Shown here: positions 1 through 8,376 of the stretch, in pieces
Layout of the letters: every line of letters begins with the position of its first letter
Numbering within the stretch: the stretch's first letter is position 1
Origin: Novosphingobium sediminis
GTDB taxonomy: Bacteria > Pseudomonadota > Alphaproteobacteria > Sphingomonadales > Sphingomonadaceae
Length of the DNA stretch: 64,000 nucleotides
Reading direction: 5' to 3'
Assembly: GCF_007991615.1 (NCBI RefSeq)
Contig: NZ_BJYR01000021.1
Span: forward strand, 62,001-126,000
Position numbers and translations under genes: made by a program
The notes under the pieces: model-generated
Database searches by the model: none
What the model was told of the DNA's origin: nothing
What the model saw: only the letters and a program-made list of their open reading frames with translations

Positions 1-27
1 ACCGTCTCGGTCGGCGCGAAGTTCTGA
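1..27 (+). CDS. C-terminal end of a gene, probably outer-membrane beta-barrel protein (partial)
   Basis: The first 27 bases read in frame as TVSVGAKF followed by TGA. The alternating polar/hydrophobic pattern and the terminal phenylalanine fit the last strand of an outer-membrane beta-barrel, the signal read by the BAM machinery. Only eight residues are visible, so the family cannot be named. A terminator hairpin follows about 25 bases later, which supports a gene ending here. Confidence 0.45.
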   Translation, partial: TVSVGAKF

Positions 28-53
28 TCCTCGCGTAATCGCTGAACACAAGG

Positions 54-83
54 AACCCCGGCGGATGGCCTCCGTCGGGGTTT
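54..83 (+). terminator. Rho-independent terminator after the left-edge gene
   Basis: The inverted repeat AACCCCGGCGG / CCGTCGGGGTT (one G-T pair) closes a short loop and runs into TTT. It lies just after the truncated gene at the left edge and points rightwards. Confidence 0.7.
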
Positions 84-243
84 CTGTTTGCCTGCGGTGC
101 ACCCCTCGCATCTGCAAATAGGCTTCTGTAGAGGGGTGTCGGCATTGATCCTTCCTGCCCGCAAGATTCCGCTTCCCATTTGGCGCTCATTCTGCAAAAG
201 CGCGCGTCCGCAGTGCCGATCATTTGGTGCTGCGTGATCCTGT

Positions 244-321
244 GGCGATCGTAGCTCAGTTGGTTAGAGCGCCGGTTTGTGGTACCGGAGGTCGTGGGTT
301 CGAACCCCATCGGTCGCCCCA
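244..321 (+). tRNA. tRNA-His (anticodon GTG)
   Basis: A complete cloverleaf is visible. The acceptor GCGATCG pairs with CGGTCGC, the anticodon stem CCGGT/ACCGG encloses the loop TTGTGGT (anticodon GTG), and the T-arm contains TTCGAAC. The extra G at position -1 faces a C discriminator, as is usual for bacterial tRNA-His. The CCA end is encoded. A five-base hairpin follows at 333-348. The ccm operon starts about 150 bases downstream. Confidence 0.97.
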
Positions 322-469
322 TTTCTCCCCATCGAGAGACATATCTCGTCCCTGCACCTTGGTTCAGGCGCGCTAACCCCTTGCTCCCTATGCGGGCAGG
401 TGGCAGAGGTAAGCCTTGCAAGGACAGGTTCGACTGCCCTGCCGAGTTTACGGACGTACCTGTCAGCCC

Positions 470-1198
470 ATGCACGGCTTTGCCAATCCTGCCCGTTTCC
501 TGCGCATGGCGCGCTGGCTGATGCCGCTGATGCTGGTGCCGGGTCTGATCCTTGCTTTCGGTGCCGTGGCCTGGGGCCTGTTCATGGTCCCGCCGGACCG
601 GCTGATGGGCCAGACGGTGCGGATTCTCTTCATTCACGTTCCCTCGGCATGGCTTGGCATGGCCGGCTGGTCGACCATCGCGATCGCCAGCCTCGTCGAA
701 CTCGTCTGGCGCCATCCGCTTGCGGGAATCGCCGCCCGCGCGGCCGCCGTGCCGGGCGCTGCCTTCACGGCGATCTGCCTCGCCACCGGCTCGATCTGGG
801 CGCGGCCGACCTGGGGCACCTGGTGGGTGTGGGATGGCCGGCTGACCAGCTTCCTCATCCTCCTGTTCCTCTATTTCGGCTATATCGCGCTTGCCGGCGC
901 CGCGCAGCGCGATGCTGCGGCAGGTGAGGGGGCGAGCCGCGTTACCGCGATCTTCGGCCTCGTCGGCGCGGTCAACATCCCGATCATCAACCGCTCGGTG
1001 GTGTGGTGGAACAGCTTGCACCAGCCGCCGTCGATCACTGCGGGCAAGTCGTCCATCGACGCCGCGTTCCTCTACCCGCTGCTGATTGCGGCGCTGGGCT
1101 TCACCCTGATCTTCGGCGGGCTCGTGCTGGCGCGCATGCGCATGCTGCTTGCCGAAATCCAGACCGAGGCGCGTCTGCGCCGCAAGGCGATGGCATAA
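470..1198 (+). CDS. ccmC: Heme exporter protein CcmC
   Basis: Inner-membrane heme-handling protein of the system I cytochrome c maturation pathway, which delivers heme to CcmE. The product is 242 residues with six predicted membrane segments. The tryptophan-rich WWD signature (TWGTWWVWDGRLTS) and the flanking conserved histidines (IHVPSAW, LHQPPS) match CcmC. The ATG at 470 was chosen because the residues after it (MHGFANPARF) begin the family N-terminus; an upstream in-frame ATG at 416 would add 18 unlikely residues. It heads a tight ccmC-D-E-F-G-H-I operon. ccmA and ccmB, which form the partner ABC transporter, are not in this window. Confidence 0.95.
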   Translation: MHGFANPARFLRMARWLMPLMLVPGLILAFGAVAWGLFMVPPDRLMGQTVRILFIHVPSAWLGMAGWSTIAIASLVELVWRHPLAGIAARAAAVPGAAFTAICLATGSIWARPTWGTWWVWDGRLTSFLILLFLYFGYIALAGAAQRDAAAGEGASRVTAIFGLVGAVNIPIINRSVVWWNSLHQPPSITAGKSSIDAAFLYPLLIAALGFTLIFGGLVLARMRMLLAEIQTEARLRRKAMA

Positions 1199-1209
1199 GC
1201 GGGCTCCTG

Positions 1210-1350
1210 ATGCACGAACGTCTCGATCAATGGCATTTTGTGGTGGCGGCACTCGCCATCGGGGTGATTGGCACTCTGGTCCTTGTTGGCTGGACGCTGC
1301 TTGCCATGCGCCGCGCTGAAGCGCGCCGGGACAAGGCTCGCGGCAAATGA
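1210..1350 (+). CDS. ccmD: Heme exporter protein CcmD (small membrane subunit)
   Basis: A 46-residue protein with one transmembrane helix (about residues 10-32) followed by an Arg/Lys-rich tail (RRAEARRDKARGK). Size, topology and position between ccmC and ccmE are those of CcmD, which is needed to release holo-CcmE from the CcmABC complex. The N-terminal MHERLDQWHFV resembles other alphaproteobacterial CcmD proteins. It starts 11 bases after ccmC and overlaps ccmE by ATGA. Confidence 0.85.
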   Translation: MHERLDQWHFVVAALAIGVIGTLVLVGWTLLAMRRAEARRDKARGK

Positions 1351-1817
1351 ACACGCAGACAAAGCCCCCCATGATCAAGGCAAAGCATCAGCGCCTCGTG
1401 CTGATCGTCTTCGCAGTGGCCGCGCTGATCGGCGCAGGGCTGCTCGCCGCCTATGCGCTCAGCAAGCAGGCTGCCTACTTCTACCTGCCGAGCGAACTCG
1501 TGGCGAAGCCGCCTGAAGCCGGCCGCGCGGTGCGCCTCGGCGGCATGGTCGAAAAGGGCTCGATCAAGACGCAGCCCGATGGCGTGACGATCAATTTCTT
1601 CGTCAAGGACGACAAGGCCCGCGTGCCCGTCCGCTTCTCCGGCATCACCCCCGATCTCTTCGTCGAAGGCTCGGGCGTTGTCGCGGAAGGGCGCATGGAG
1701 GGCACCACCTTCGTCGCCGACAACCTCCTCGCCAAGCATGACGAGAAGTATGTCCCGCGCGAAATGAAGAACATGAGCACGGCTGAGGCCAAGGCCGTGA
1801 TCTCGGAGACGAAATGA
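1347..1817 (+). CDS. ccmE: Cytochrome c-type biogenesis heme chaperone CcmE
   Basis: Periplasmic heme chaperone tethered by one N-terminal helix (about residues 16-38), with an OB-fold beta domain. The 156-residue product carries the heme-attachment motif LAKHDEKYVP. His131 is the covalent heme ligand and Tyr135 the axial ligand by analogy with H130/Y134 of E. coli CcmE. The start overlaps the ccmD stop (ATGA), implying coupled translation. Confidence 0.96.
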   Translation: MNTQTKPPMIKAKHQRLVLIVFAVAALIGAGLLAAYALSKQAAYFYLPSELVAKPPEAGRAVRLGGMVEKGSIKTQPDGVTINFFVKDDKARVPVRFSGITPDLFVEGSGVVAEGRMEGTTFVADNLLAKHDEKYVPREMKNMSTAEAKAVISETK

Positions 1818-1829
1818 TCGCTGAACCCC

Positions 1830-3779
1830 ATGATTGCTGAGCTGGGTCTTGCCGTGCTGTGGATGGCGGCGGCGCTTGCCGTGCTCCAGTTGGTTGCTGG
1901 CGCGCTCGCGCTTCGGCCAGCCACTGCGCATCTCGCTGGCGTGGTCCGCCCCGTTGCGATACTGCAGGGCGCGCTGGTCGCCTGCGCCTTCGCCGCACTG
2001 ATCTGGCTGTTCCTGAGCACCGACTTGTCGGTCAAGCTCGTTGCGGAAAACAGCCATTCGGCGAAACCGTTCATCTTCAAGCTGGCGGGCACCTGGGGCA
2101 ACCACGAAGGCTCGATGCTGATGTGGGTGACGATCATGAGCCTTGCGGGCGGTTTCGTCGCGCTCATCGAAAAGCGCCTGCCTGAAAACACGCTGATCGC
2201 CACGCTGGCCGGTCAGGCCTTCGTCAGCCTTGGCTTCTATGCGTTCCTTTTGCTCGCCTCGAACCCGTTCGAGCGCCTGCCGGAGCCCGCGCCTGAAGGG
2301 GCCGGGCTCAATCCGCTGCTGCAGGACATCGGCCTCGCCTTCCATCCGCCCACGCTCTACGTCGGCTATGTCGGCCTCTCGATCGCGTTCAGCTTCGCGA
2401 TTGGTGCGCTCGTCACGCGCGATGTCGGCCCCGCGTTCGCCCGCGCGATGCGTCCGTGGGTGCTCGGCGCGTGGATCTTCCTCACGCTCGGCATCACCGC
2501 CGGTTCGTACTGGGCCTACTACACGCTCGGCTGGGGCGGTTGGTGGTTCTGGGACCCGGTAGAGAACGCCTCGCTGATGCCGTGGCTCGCCGCCACCGCG
2601 CTGCTTCATTCGTGCAGCGTGCTCGCCGCGCGCAATGCGCTGCGCACGTGGACGGTGATGCTCGGCGTGGTTGCCTTCTCGATGTCGATGGTGGGCACCT
2701 TCCTCGTCCGCTCGGGCATTCTCACCTCGGTCCACGCCTTCGCGGTCGATCCCACGCGCGGCACTTTCATCCTCGCGCTGCTGGCGATCTACATCGGCGG
2801 CGCGCTGCTCCTCTTCGGCCTGCGCGCCAGCACCGTAACCGAAGGCGCGCGCTTTGCTGTGTTCAGCCGCGAATCGAGCCTTGTGTTCAACAACGTGATG
2901 CTCTGCGGCATTCTCGGCATCGTCCTCGTCGGCACGCTTTATCCGCTGCTGACCGAGGCGATGGGCGTGAAGGTCTCGGTCGGCCCGCCCTATTTCAACC
3001 CGGTCTCGTCCGTCTTCGCGATCCCGATGATGATGGTCATGGCGGTTGGCCCCGTGCTGCGCTGGCGTGAGGACAAGGGTGGCCGGATCACCTGGCAAGT
3101 CGCCGTGCCCGCGCTGGTGTCCGCCGCCGCGCTGCTCGCCGTCGAACTGATCTTCGCTCCGATCAACTTGCTGCCCGCGCTCGGCCTCGCCATCGCGCCG
3201 GGTCTTGCGGTCGCCTCCTTCCAGCCGCTCGTCGGCCGCAACCTGCGCCGCACGCCGCTGCCGATCTATGGCATGGTGGTCGCGCACTTCGGCATCGCCG
3301 TCGCCTTGTTCGGCATGGCAAGCGAAGGCGCTTTCTCGACCGAGCGCCTCGCCGCGATGAACCCCGGCGACAGCCAGCAGGTTGGCCCGTTCAAGGTCAC
3401 GCTGCAGGATATCGGCCCCATCGCCGGCCCCAACTGGACCGCGCTCGAAGCCACCGTCTCCGCCAGCTATTCGGGCGGTGAGCCGACCATTCTCCATCCG
3501 CAGGCGCGCACTTTTGCCAATCCCCCGGGCAACCGCACCGAAAGCGCGCTGCTCACCCGTTGGAACGGCCAGCTCTATGCGGTGCTCGGCGAAGAGGGTG
3601 ACGATGGGCGCTGGCAGATGCGCTTCTGGTGGAAGCCCTTCGTGCCGATGATCTGGTATGGCGGCGCACTTGTCGCGCTCGGCGGTCTGCTTGCCCTCCT
3701 TGGCCGCGTTGCGCGCGATGTGAAGCGGCTCGTGGCTGTCGACAAGATCGCCTACCGCCGCGAAAGGCAGGGCCGATGA
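1830..3779 (+). CDS. ccmF: Heme lyase subunit CcmF
   Basis: Large polytopic membrane protein (649 residues, the usual CcmF length) that accepts heme from holo-CcmE and attaches it to apocytochrome c with CcmH and CcmI. The WWD heme-binding domain (GWGGWWFWDPVENASLMPWL) lies near residues 232-252. Multiple membrane segments and the C-terminal periplasmic domain before the last helix are present. It starts 12 bases after ccmE and its stop overlaps the next start as ATGA. Confidence 0.96.
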   Translation: MIAELGLAVLWMAAALAVLQLVAGALALRPATAHLAGVVRPVAILQGALVACAFAALIWLFLSTDLSVKLVAENSHSAKPFIFKLAGTWGNHEGSMLMWVTIMSLAGGFVALIEKRLPENTLIATLAGQAFVSLGFYAFLLLASNPFERLPEPAPEGAGLNPLLQDIGLAFHPPTLYVGYVGLSIAFSFAIGALVTRDVGPAFARAMRPWVLGAWIFLTLGITAGSYWAYYTLGWGGWWFWDPVENASLMPWLAATALLHSCSVLAARNALRTWTVMLGVVAFSMSMVGTFLVRSGILTSVHAFAVDPTRGTFILALLAIYIGGALLLFGLRASTVTEGARFAVFSRESSLVFNNVMLCGILGIVLVGTLYPLLTEAMGVKVSVGPPYFNPVSSVFAIPMMMVMAVGPVLRWREDKGGRITWQVAVPALVSAAALLAVELIFAPINLLPALGLAIAPGLAVASFQPLVGRNLRRTPLPIYGMVVAHFGIAVALFGMASEGAFSTERLAAMNPGDSQQVGPFKVTLQDIGPIAGPNWTALEATVSASYSGGEPTILHPQARTFANPPGNRTESALLTRWNGQLYAVLGEEGDDGRWQMRFWWKPFVPMIWYGGALVALGGLLALLGRVARDVKRLVAVDKIAYRRERQGR

Positions 3780-4333
3780 GCGAGCCTGTCCCGAGCAAGC
3801 GTCCGGGCATCGCCGTCTGGCTCCCGCTGGGCCTGTTTGCCGCCTTCCTCGTGCTCGTCGTGGTCGGGCTCTACTGGCCAGCTGACCGCGAGGTTTCGAG
3901 CGCCTTCATCGGCAAGCCGCTCCCCGCCTTCGATCTGCCGCCCGCTTCGGAGGACCGCCCCGGCCTCGCCACCACGGTGTTCAAGCAGGATGGCAAGCCG
4001 CGCCTCCTCAATGTCTTCGCCAGCTGGTGCTTCCCCTGCAAGGTCGAGGCGCCACAGCTCGCCGCGCTGGCGCAGCAGGGCGTGGAGATCGACGGCGTTG
4101 CCATTCGCGATCGCAAGGAGGATGTCGCCGGCTTCCTCAAGCAATACGGCAATCCCTTCAAGCGCATCGGCAAGGATGATCTCAGCCAGGTACAGCTCGC
4201 CATCGGCTCCTCCGGCGTGCCCGAGACGTTCGTTATCGATGGCAAGGGGATCATCCGCTACCAGCACATCGGCGATATCCGGCAGGAAGACATCCCGCTG
4301 ATCCTGCGCAAGCTGGCGGAGGCAGGTCAGTGA
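3776..4333 (+). CDS. ccmG: Thiol:disulfide oxidoreductase CcmG (DsbE)
   Basis: Membrane-anchored periplasmic thioredoxin-like reductant that keeps the apocytochrome c CXXCH thiols reduced. The product is 185 residues with one N-terminal helix (about 11-33) and the active site WCFPC (Cys85, Cys88). The cis-proline loop GVPETFVID near residues 145-153 is typical of DsbE. The ATG at 3776 overlaps the ccmF stop (ATGA); earlier in-frame starts would read far back into ccmF. Confidence 0.95.
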   Translation: MSEPVPSKRPGIAVWLPLGLFAAFLVLVVVGLYWPADREVSSAFIGKPLPAFDLPPASEDRPGLATTVFKQDGKPRLLNVFASWCFPCKVEAPQLAALAQQGVEIDGVAIRDRKEDVAGFLKQYGNPFKRIGKDDLSQVQLAIGSSGVPETFVIDGKGIIRYQHIGDIRQEDIPLILRKLAEAGQ

Positions 4334-4749
4334 TGCGCGGTCTGCTGCTCGCCTTGCTGGCATTGTTCGCACTGTCGGCGCCCCTTGCCGCGCAGGATAT
4401 GCTCCCGCCCGCGCCCTATGCCTACAAGCAGCTGGCGGACCCCAAGCAGGAAGCCAAGGCGCAGGCGCTGATGGAGACGCTGCGCTGCCTCAAGTGCCAG
4501 AGCCAGTCGATCGCCGATTCCGATGCGCCGATGGCCGGCGACATGCGCCATCAGGTGCGCACCCGCATCGCCGCCGGTGAGGATCCCGAGGCGATCCGCC
4601 AGTGGCTGATCGAGCGCTATGGCGATTACGTGAGCTACACGCCGCAGGTGAAGCCGATCACGTGGCCGCTGTTCGCCGCGCCGCTCCTGTTCCTCGCGCT
4701 GGCGGCGTTCCTGCTGCGCGGCCGTTTTCGCCGGAGGAAGGGCGCATGA
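4333..4749 (+). CDS. ccmH: Cytochrome c maturation protein CcmH (CycL)
   Basis: A 138-residue periplasmic thiol protein with a cleavable signal (MRGLLLALLALFALSAPLAA) and a C-terminal membrane anchor (about residues 110-130). It carries the LRCxxCQ redox motif (Cys52, Cys55) that forms mixed disulfides with apocytochrome c or CcmG. The ATG at 4333 overlaps the ccmG stop; a GTG directly before it (4330) is an alternative that adds one residue. A basic tail RGRFRRRKGA follows the anchor. Confidence 0.94.
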   Translation: MRGLLLALLALFALSAPLAAQDMLPPAPYAYKQLADPKQEAKAQALMETLRCLKCQSQSIADSDAPMAGDMRHQVRTRIAAGEDPEAIRQWLIERYGDYVSYTPQVKPITWPLFAAPLLFLALAAFLLRGRFRRRKGA

Positions 4750-5438
4750 CCTGGGTCTTCATTCTCGTCATCGCGGTGCTTGTCCTCGGCGTGATGATCT
4801 TCGTGCTAAAACTGCCGCGCACCGGCTGGGAAATCACCGCCGCCGCGCTGCTATTCGGCGTTTCGGGCTATGCGCTGCAAGGCCATCCCGGCCTTGCCGG
4901 TGCCCCGCAGGCCCCGGTCGAAAACGCCAAGCTCGCCGATCAGACGCTCATCAAGGAACGCCAGCAGATGGGCGCCGCCTTCGGGCAGGGCCAGTCGTGG
5001 CTCATCCTCGCCGATGCGCTGACCCGGCAGGGCCAGTTCGGCGCGGCATCCGAAATCCTGCGCAAGGCCATCGCCAAGTCGCCCAACGATGCGGACTTGT
5101 GGGTTGCGCTCGGCAACACCCTCGTCGGTCACACCGATGGCGTGATGACGCCCGCCGCGCAATTCGCGTTCCAGAAGGCGGCGAACATCGCGCCGGATCA
5201 TCCCGGCCCGCCGTTCTTCATGGGCCTTGCGCTCGCGCAGGGCGGACGACTTGCCGAGGCGCGGGCGCTCTGGGCCGAGCTCCTCGCGCGCTCTCCTGCC
5301 GATGCACCCTACCGTGCCGACCTGCAGGAACGGCTCCAGCGGCTCGACTCGATGATCGCGGAACAGGCCCAGATGCAGGGGGCTGTGCAGGGCGCTCCGG
5401 CTGTACCGCCACCCGGCACCAAGTCTTCGCAGCAGTAA
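4746..5438 (+). CDS. ccmI: Cytochrome c-type biogenesis protein CcmI (TPR protein)
   Basis: The 230-residue product has two N-terminal membrane helices (about 3-20 and 29-45) and then tetratricopeptide-like helices (LADALTRQGQFGAASEILRK; LWVALGNTLV; PFFMGLALAQGGRLAEARAL). CcmI is the apocytochrome c chaperone of the heme-lyase complex. The ATG at 4746 overlaps the ccmH stop. A Gln/Pro-rich tail ends the protein. It is the last gene of the operon. Confidence 0.9.
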   Translation: MTWVFILVIAVLVLGVMIFVLKLPRTGWEITAAALLFGVSGYALQGHPGLAGAPQAPVENAKLADQTLIKERQQMGAAFGQGQSWLILADALTRQGQFGAASEILRKAIAKSPNDADLWVALGNTLVGHTDGVMTPAAQFAFQKAANIAPDHPGPPFFMGLALAQGGRLAEARALWAELLARSPADAPYRADLQERLQRLDSMIAEQAQMQGAVQGAPAVPPPGTKSSQQ

Positions 5439-5448
5439 TGCCTGTTTT

Positions 5449-5482
5449 TCAGTAACTTGACCTGCCGCAGCGGCGTTACTGA
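5449..5482. repeat. Inverted repeat upstream of kup
   Basis: Perfect 8-base arms TCAGTAAC / GTTACTGA are separated by 18 bases. No T-run follows on either strand, so it is not a normal terminator. It lies just after ccmI and about 125 bases before kup and could be a protein-binding site, but nothing in the sequence proves this. Confidence 0.35.
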
Positions 5483-5606
5483 CAGTGCTGTGCATCCCAT
5501 TGCGAGCGCCATGGGCCGGTGCTAAAGCGCGCCGCCGTCCGGGGTCGATTGTGCTATTGTGCCATGATCTCGGTGGTTTGGGCCAAGGCCCGGGGGCTTG
5601 CTGACA

Positions 5607-7547
5607 ATGAACGAAGCCGTGGTTGACGCAGCACCCGAGAGCGGAGCCCCGTGCGCCGCGGATGCGTCAGTGCCAGCAGTGAAGCAAGTCGGCGCGCTCG
5701 GCCTTGCGGTCGGCGCGATCGGTGTCGTTTTCGGTGATATCGGCACCAGCCCGCTCTACGCGCTGCGCGATACCTTTGCCGGGCACCATCCCCTCCCGCT
5801 CGACCGGCTGCACATCTTCGGCATCGTCAGCCTGATGTTCTGGTCGATGATGCTGATCGTGACGCTCAAGTACGTCACGGTCATCATGCGCGCGGACAAC
5901 AAGGGTTCGGGCGGCAGCCTCGCGCTTCTCGCGCTGATCAATCAGCAGGGCACGGGGCGCCGTTGGGGCAAGGGCGTGGTCCTGCTCGGTGTGCTCGCCA
6001 CGGCGCTGTTCTACAGCGATTCGATGCTCACGCCGGCCGTCTCGATCATGAGCGCGGTCGAGGGCATCTCGGTCTACAACGGCTCGCTGCATGGCGTGGT
6101 CGTGCCGCTCGTGGTCGCCATCGTGATCGCGCTGTTCGTCATCAAGAGCCAGCATACCGGCTCGCGCATCAACTGGGCATCGCGCTGGGCGGGGCCGTTC
6201 ATGCTGCTCTACTTCGCCACGATCTCGCTGCTCGGCCTGCGCAGCATCGCGCAGGATCCGGGCGTCATCTTCGCGCTCTCGCCGCAGTGGGCGCTGGCTA
6301 TGTTCATGGCCGATCCGTGGCACGGCTTCATCGCGATGGGCACCGCCGTGCTCGCGGTGACCGGGGCCGAGGCGCTCTATGCCGATATGGGCCAGTTCGG
6401 CCGAGCGCCGATCCGTGTTTCGTGGCTGGTCTTCGTGCTGCCGTCGCTGGTGTTCAACTATCTCGGGCAGGCCGCGCTGCTGCTGCGCGATCCCAGCGCG
6501 ATCCACAGCCCGTTCTACCTGCTCGCACCTCCGGGCTTCGAATGGCCGCTGCTGCTGATCGCGACGACCGCTGCTGTGATTGCCGCGAAGGCCGTGATCT
6601 CGGGCGCGTTCCTCGTCACGCAGCAGGCGATCCAGCTCGGCTTCATCCCGCGCATGACGATCCGCCACACTTCCGCGAGCGCGGGCCAGATCTACATCCC
6701 CACGATCAACTGGGTGCTGATGATCGCGGTGATCGTGCTGGTGCTGGTGTTCGAGCGTTCGCGCAATCTCACCGCCGCCTATGGCATCGCGGTGACGGGT
6801 GCGATGCTGATCGACAACATCCTGCTGGCGGTGGTGCTGTTCAAGCTGTGGCGCTGGAAGCCGGTGTTCGCTGTGCCGCTGCTCGGCCTGTTCTTCGTGA
6901 TCGATGCAACCTACCTCGGCGCGAACCTTGCCAAGATCCCCGATGGCGGCTGGGTGCCGCTCTTGATGGGCACGGCGATCTTCACGCTGCTTACCACCTG
7001 GTCGCGCGGGCGTACCCTGATGCGCCAGCACATGGCCGAAGGCGCGCTGCCGCTGGAGGTGTTCACCCGTTCCGCCCACACCAGCGCCGCGCGCGTGCCG
7101 GGCACCGCGGTGTTCATGGCCTCAGCGGCGGCGGGTGTGCCTTCCGCACTGCTTCACAACATCAAGCACAACAAGGTGCTGCACGAGCGCGTGGTCGTCC
7201 TCACCGTACAGATCGCCGACGTGCCGATGGTCGAGGCGTCAGACCGGGCGCAGGTCAAGGACTTCGGGCAGGGCTTCTACCGGCTGATCCTGCGCTTCGG
7301 CTTCATGGAAGAGACCGACGTTCCGGCGGCGCTGGGCAGCGTTTCAGTCTGCGGTGAACCATTCGACATGATGCGCACCAGCTTCTTCCTCTCCCGCCAG
7401 ACGCTGATCCCGGCGGACGTGCCCGGCATGGCGCTGTGGCGTGAAATGCTCTTCGCGTGGATGCTGCGCAATGCAGCGGACGCGATGGGCTTCTTCCGCC
7501 TGCCGACCAACCGCGTGGTCGAACTCGGCAGCCAGCTGAAGATCTGA
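5607..7547 (+). CDS. kup: Potassium uptake transporter Kup/HAK/KT family
   Basis: A K+/H+ symporter of the inner membrane, 646 residues with about 12 membrane segments in the first 450 and a cytosolic C-terminal domain. The family motif GDIGTSPLYALRD begins near residue 43, and the conserved stretches RADNKGSGGSLALLALI and TGAEALYADMGQFGR follow. The ATG at 5607 was chosen over a TTG nine bases upstream. Single-gene unit between the ccm operon and a convergent gene. Confidence 0.95.
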   Translation: MNEAVVDAAPESGAPCAADASVPAVKQVGALGLAVGAIGVVFGDIGTSPLYALRDTFAGHHPLPLDRLHIFGIVSLMFWSMMLIVTLKYVTVIMRADNKGSGGSLALLALINQQGTGRRWGKGVVLLGVLATALFYSDSMLTPAVSIMSAVEGISVYNGSLHGVVVPLVVAIVIALFVIKSQHTGSRINWASRWAGPFMLLYFATISLLGLRSIAQDPGVIFALSPQWALAMFMADPWHGFIAMGTAVLAVTGAEALYADMGQFGRAPIRVSWLVFVLPSLVFNYLGQAALLLRDPSAIHSPFYLLAPPGFEWPLLLIATTAAVIAAKAVISGAFLVTQQAIQLGFIPRMTIRHTSASAGQIYIPTINWVLMIAVIVLVLVFERSRNLTAAYGIAVTGAMLIDNILLAVVLFKLWRWKPVFAVPLLGLFFVIDATYLGANLAKIPDGGWVPLLMGTAIFTLLTTWSRGRTLMRQHMAEGALPLEVFTRSAHTSAARVPGTAVFMASAAAGVPSALLHNIKHNKVLHERVVVLTVQIADVPMVEASDRAQVKDFGQGFYRLILRFGFMEETDVPAALGSVSVCGEPFDMMRTSFFLSRQTLIPADVPGMALWREMLFAWMLRNAADAMGFFRLPTNRVVELGSQLKI

Positions 7548-7549
7548 GG

Positions 7550-7579
7550 GAGCCGCTCCTCGTCATGGCGAGGAGGCTC
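7550..7579 (+). terminator. Hairpin directly after kup, possible terminator
   Basis: GAGC...CTCCTCG pairs with CGAGGAG-GCTC (11 pairs with a two-base bulge) a few bases after the kup stop. No T-run follows, so it may be Rho-dependent or only an mRNA-stabilising hairpin. Confidence 0.35.
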
Positions 7580-7631
7580 AGCCGACGACGCCGTCCAGGG
7601 CGGCCAGAGAGCCAATCCCATCCCCCAAACG

Positions 7632-7665
7632 AAAACGGCGCGGGAGCCCGAAGGCACCCGCGCCG
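7632..7665 (-). terminator. Rho-independent terminator for the puuD-like gene
   Basis: CGGCGCGGG (7636-7644) pairs with CCCGCGCCG (7657-7665). Read on the minus strand the stem is followed by TTTT, so it best serves the leftward gene ending at 7692. Kup transcripts arriving from the left may also be stopped. Confidence 0.7.
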
Positions 7666-7691
7666 CTTGTCGGCAACCTAAAGCTGAAGGA

Positions 7692-8264
7692 TCAGCCGAG
7701 GTTCGCGCTCACCATGCAGTAGAGCATCGGCAGCGAGAGCAGCAGGTTGGTGCGGCTGGCATAGAGCGCGCGGGGCGCCACAGCGGCCTTCTCTTCGGCG
7801 GTCGCTTCGACGATGCCGAGGATCTTCTTCTGGGCCGGCCAGATGATGAACCACACGTTGAACGCCATGATGATGGCGAGCCACATGCCGACGCCGATCA
7901 GCTTGACGTTACCTTCGCCGCTGAACATCAGCGCTTCATGGCCGTAACCGTCGACGATCGAGATGCCGAGGCCGGTAATCAGCGTCAGCAGAGCGCCGTA
8001 GCGGAAGAAGAAGAACACCTTCGGCGCGATGTGGCCGGTGATCGCGCCCTTCTGCTCGGCCGGGATCTTGGGCATGGTCGGCACCTGCACGAAGTTCAGG
8101 TAGTAGAGCAGGCCGATCCACAGGATGCCGAAGAAGGCGTGCGCCCAGCGAAACAACGAATTGCCGTCAACCGGCGCGCTGGCGTGGAACGCGATCATCA
8201 CGCCGATCGCGGCGGCAAGGCCGACCACGAGGACGAGATGAAGATTTCCGAAGAACTTTGCCAT
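7692..8264 (-). CDS. Urate hydroxylase PuuD-like integral membrane protein
   Basis: A 190-residue polytopic membrane protein with about four to five helices and conserved histidines (RWAHAFFGILWIGLLYYLNF, ITGHIAPKVFFFFRYG). These match the N-terminal membrane domain of PuuD (urate oxidase N-terminal family), which in other proteins is followed by a cytochrome c domain. That domain is absent here, so urate oxidation is not established; a heme-binding membrane protein is the safer reading. Monocistronic, ending in its own terminator. Confidence 0.7.
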   Translation of the reverse strand: MAKFFGNLHLVLVVGLAAAIGVMIAFHASAPVDGNSLFRWAHAFFGILWIGLLYYLNFVQVPTMPKIPAEQKGAITGHIAPKVFFFFRYGALLTLITGLGISIVDGYGHEALMFSGEGNVKLIGVGMWLAIIMAFNVWFIIWPAQKKILGIVEATAEEKAAVAPRALYASRTNLLLSLPMLYCMVSANLG

Positions 8265-8376
8265 TTATGTTTCCCCCGAAGAGATGGTTTTTGATGGCTG
8301 TCCGGCCACCCAGCCGGTCCGCAGTGGTTCATATGCGGGAAAAGGCCCGCTTGTCATTGCATTTTAGTGCGAGGCA

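Noticed and set aside
1227..3497. A 756-codon open frame on the minus strand across ccmD-E-F
   Set aside because: It is antisense to well-supported ccm genes, is extremely Arg/Glu/His-rich and has no recognisable motif. Such frames arise from strong third-position GC bias.
5667..7079. A 470-codon minus-strand frame opposite kup
   Set aside because: Low-complexity His/Arg/Glu translation antisense to kup, with no ribosome-binding site or family motif.
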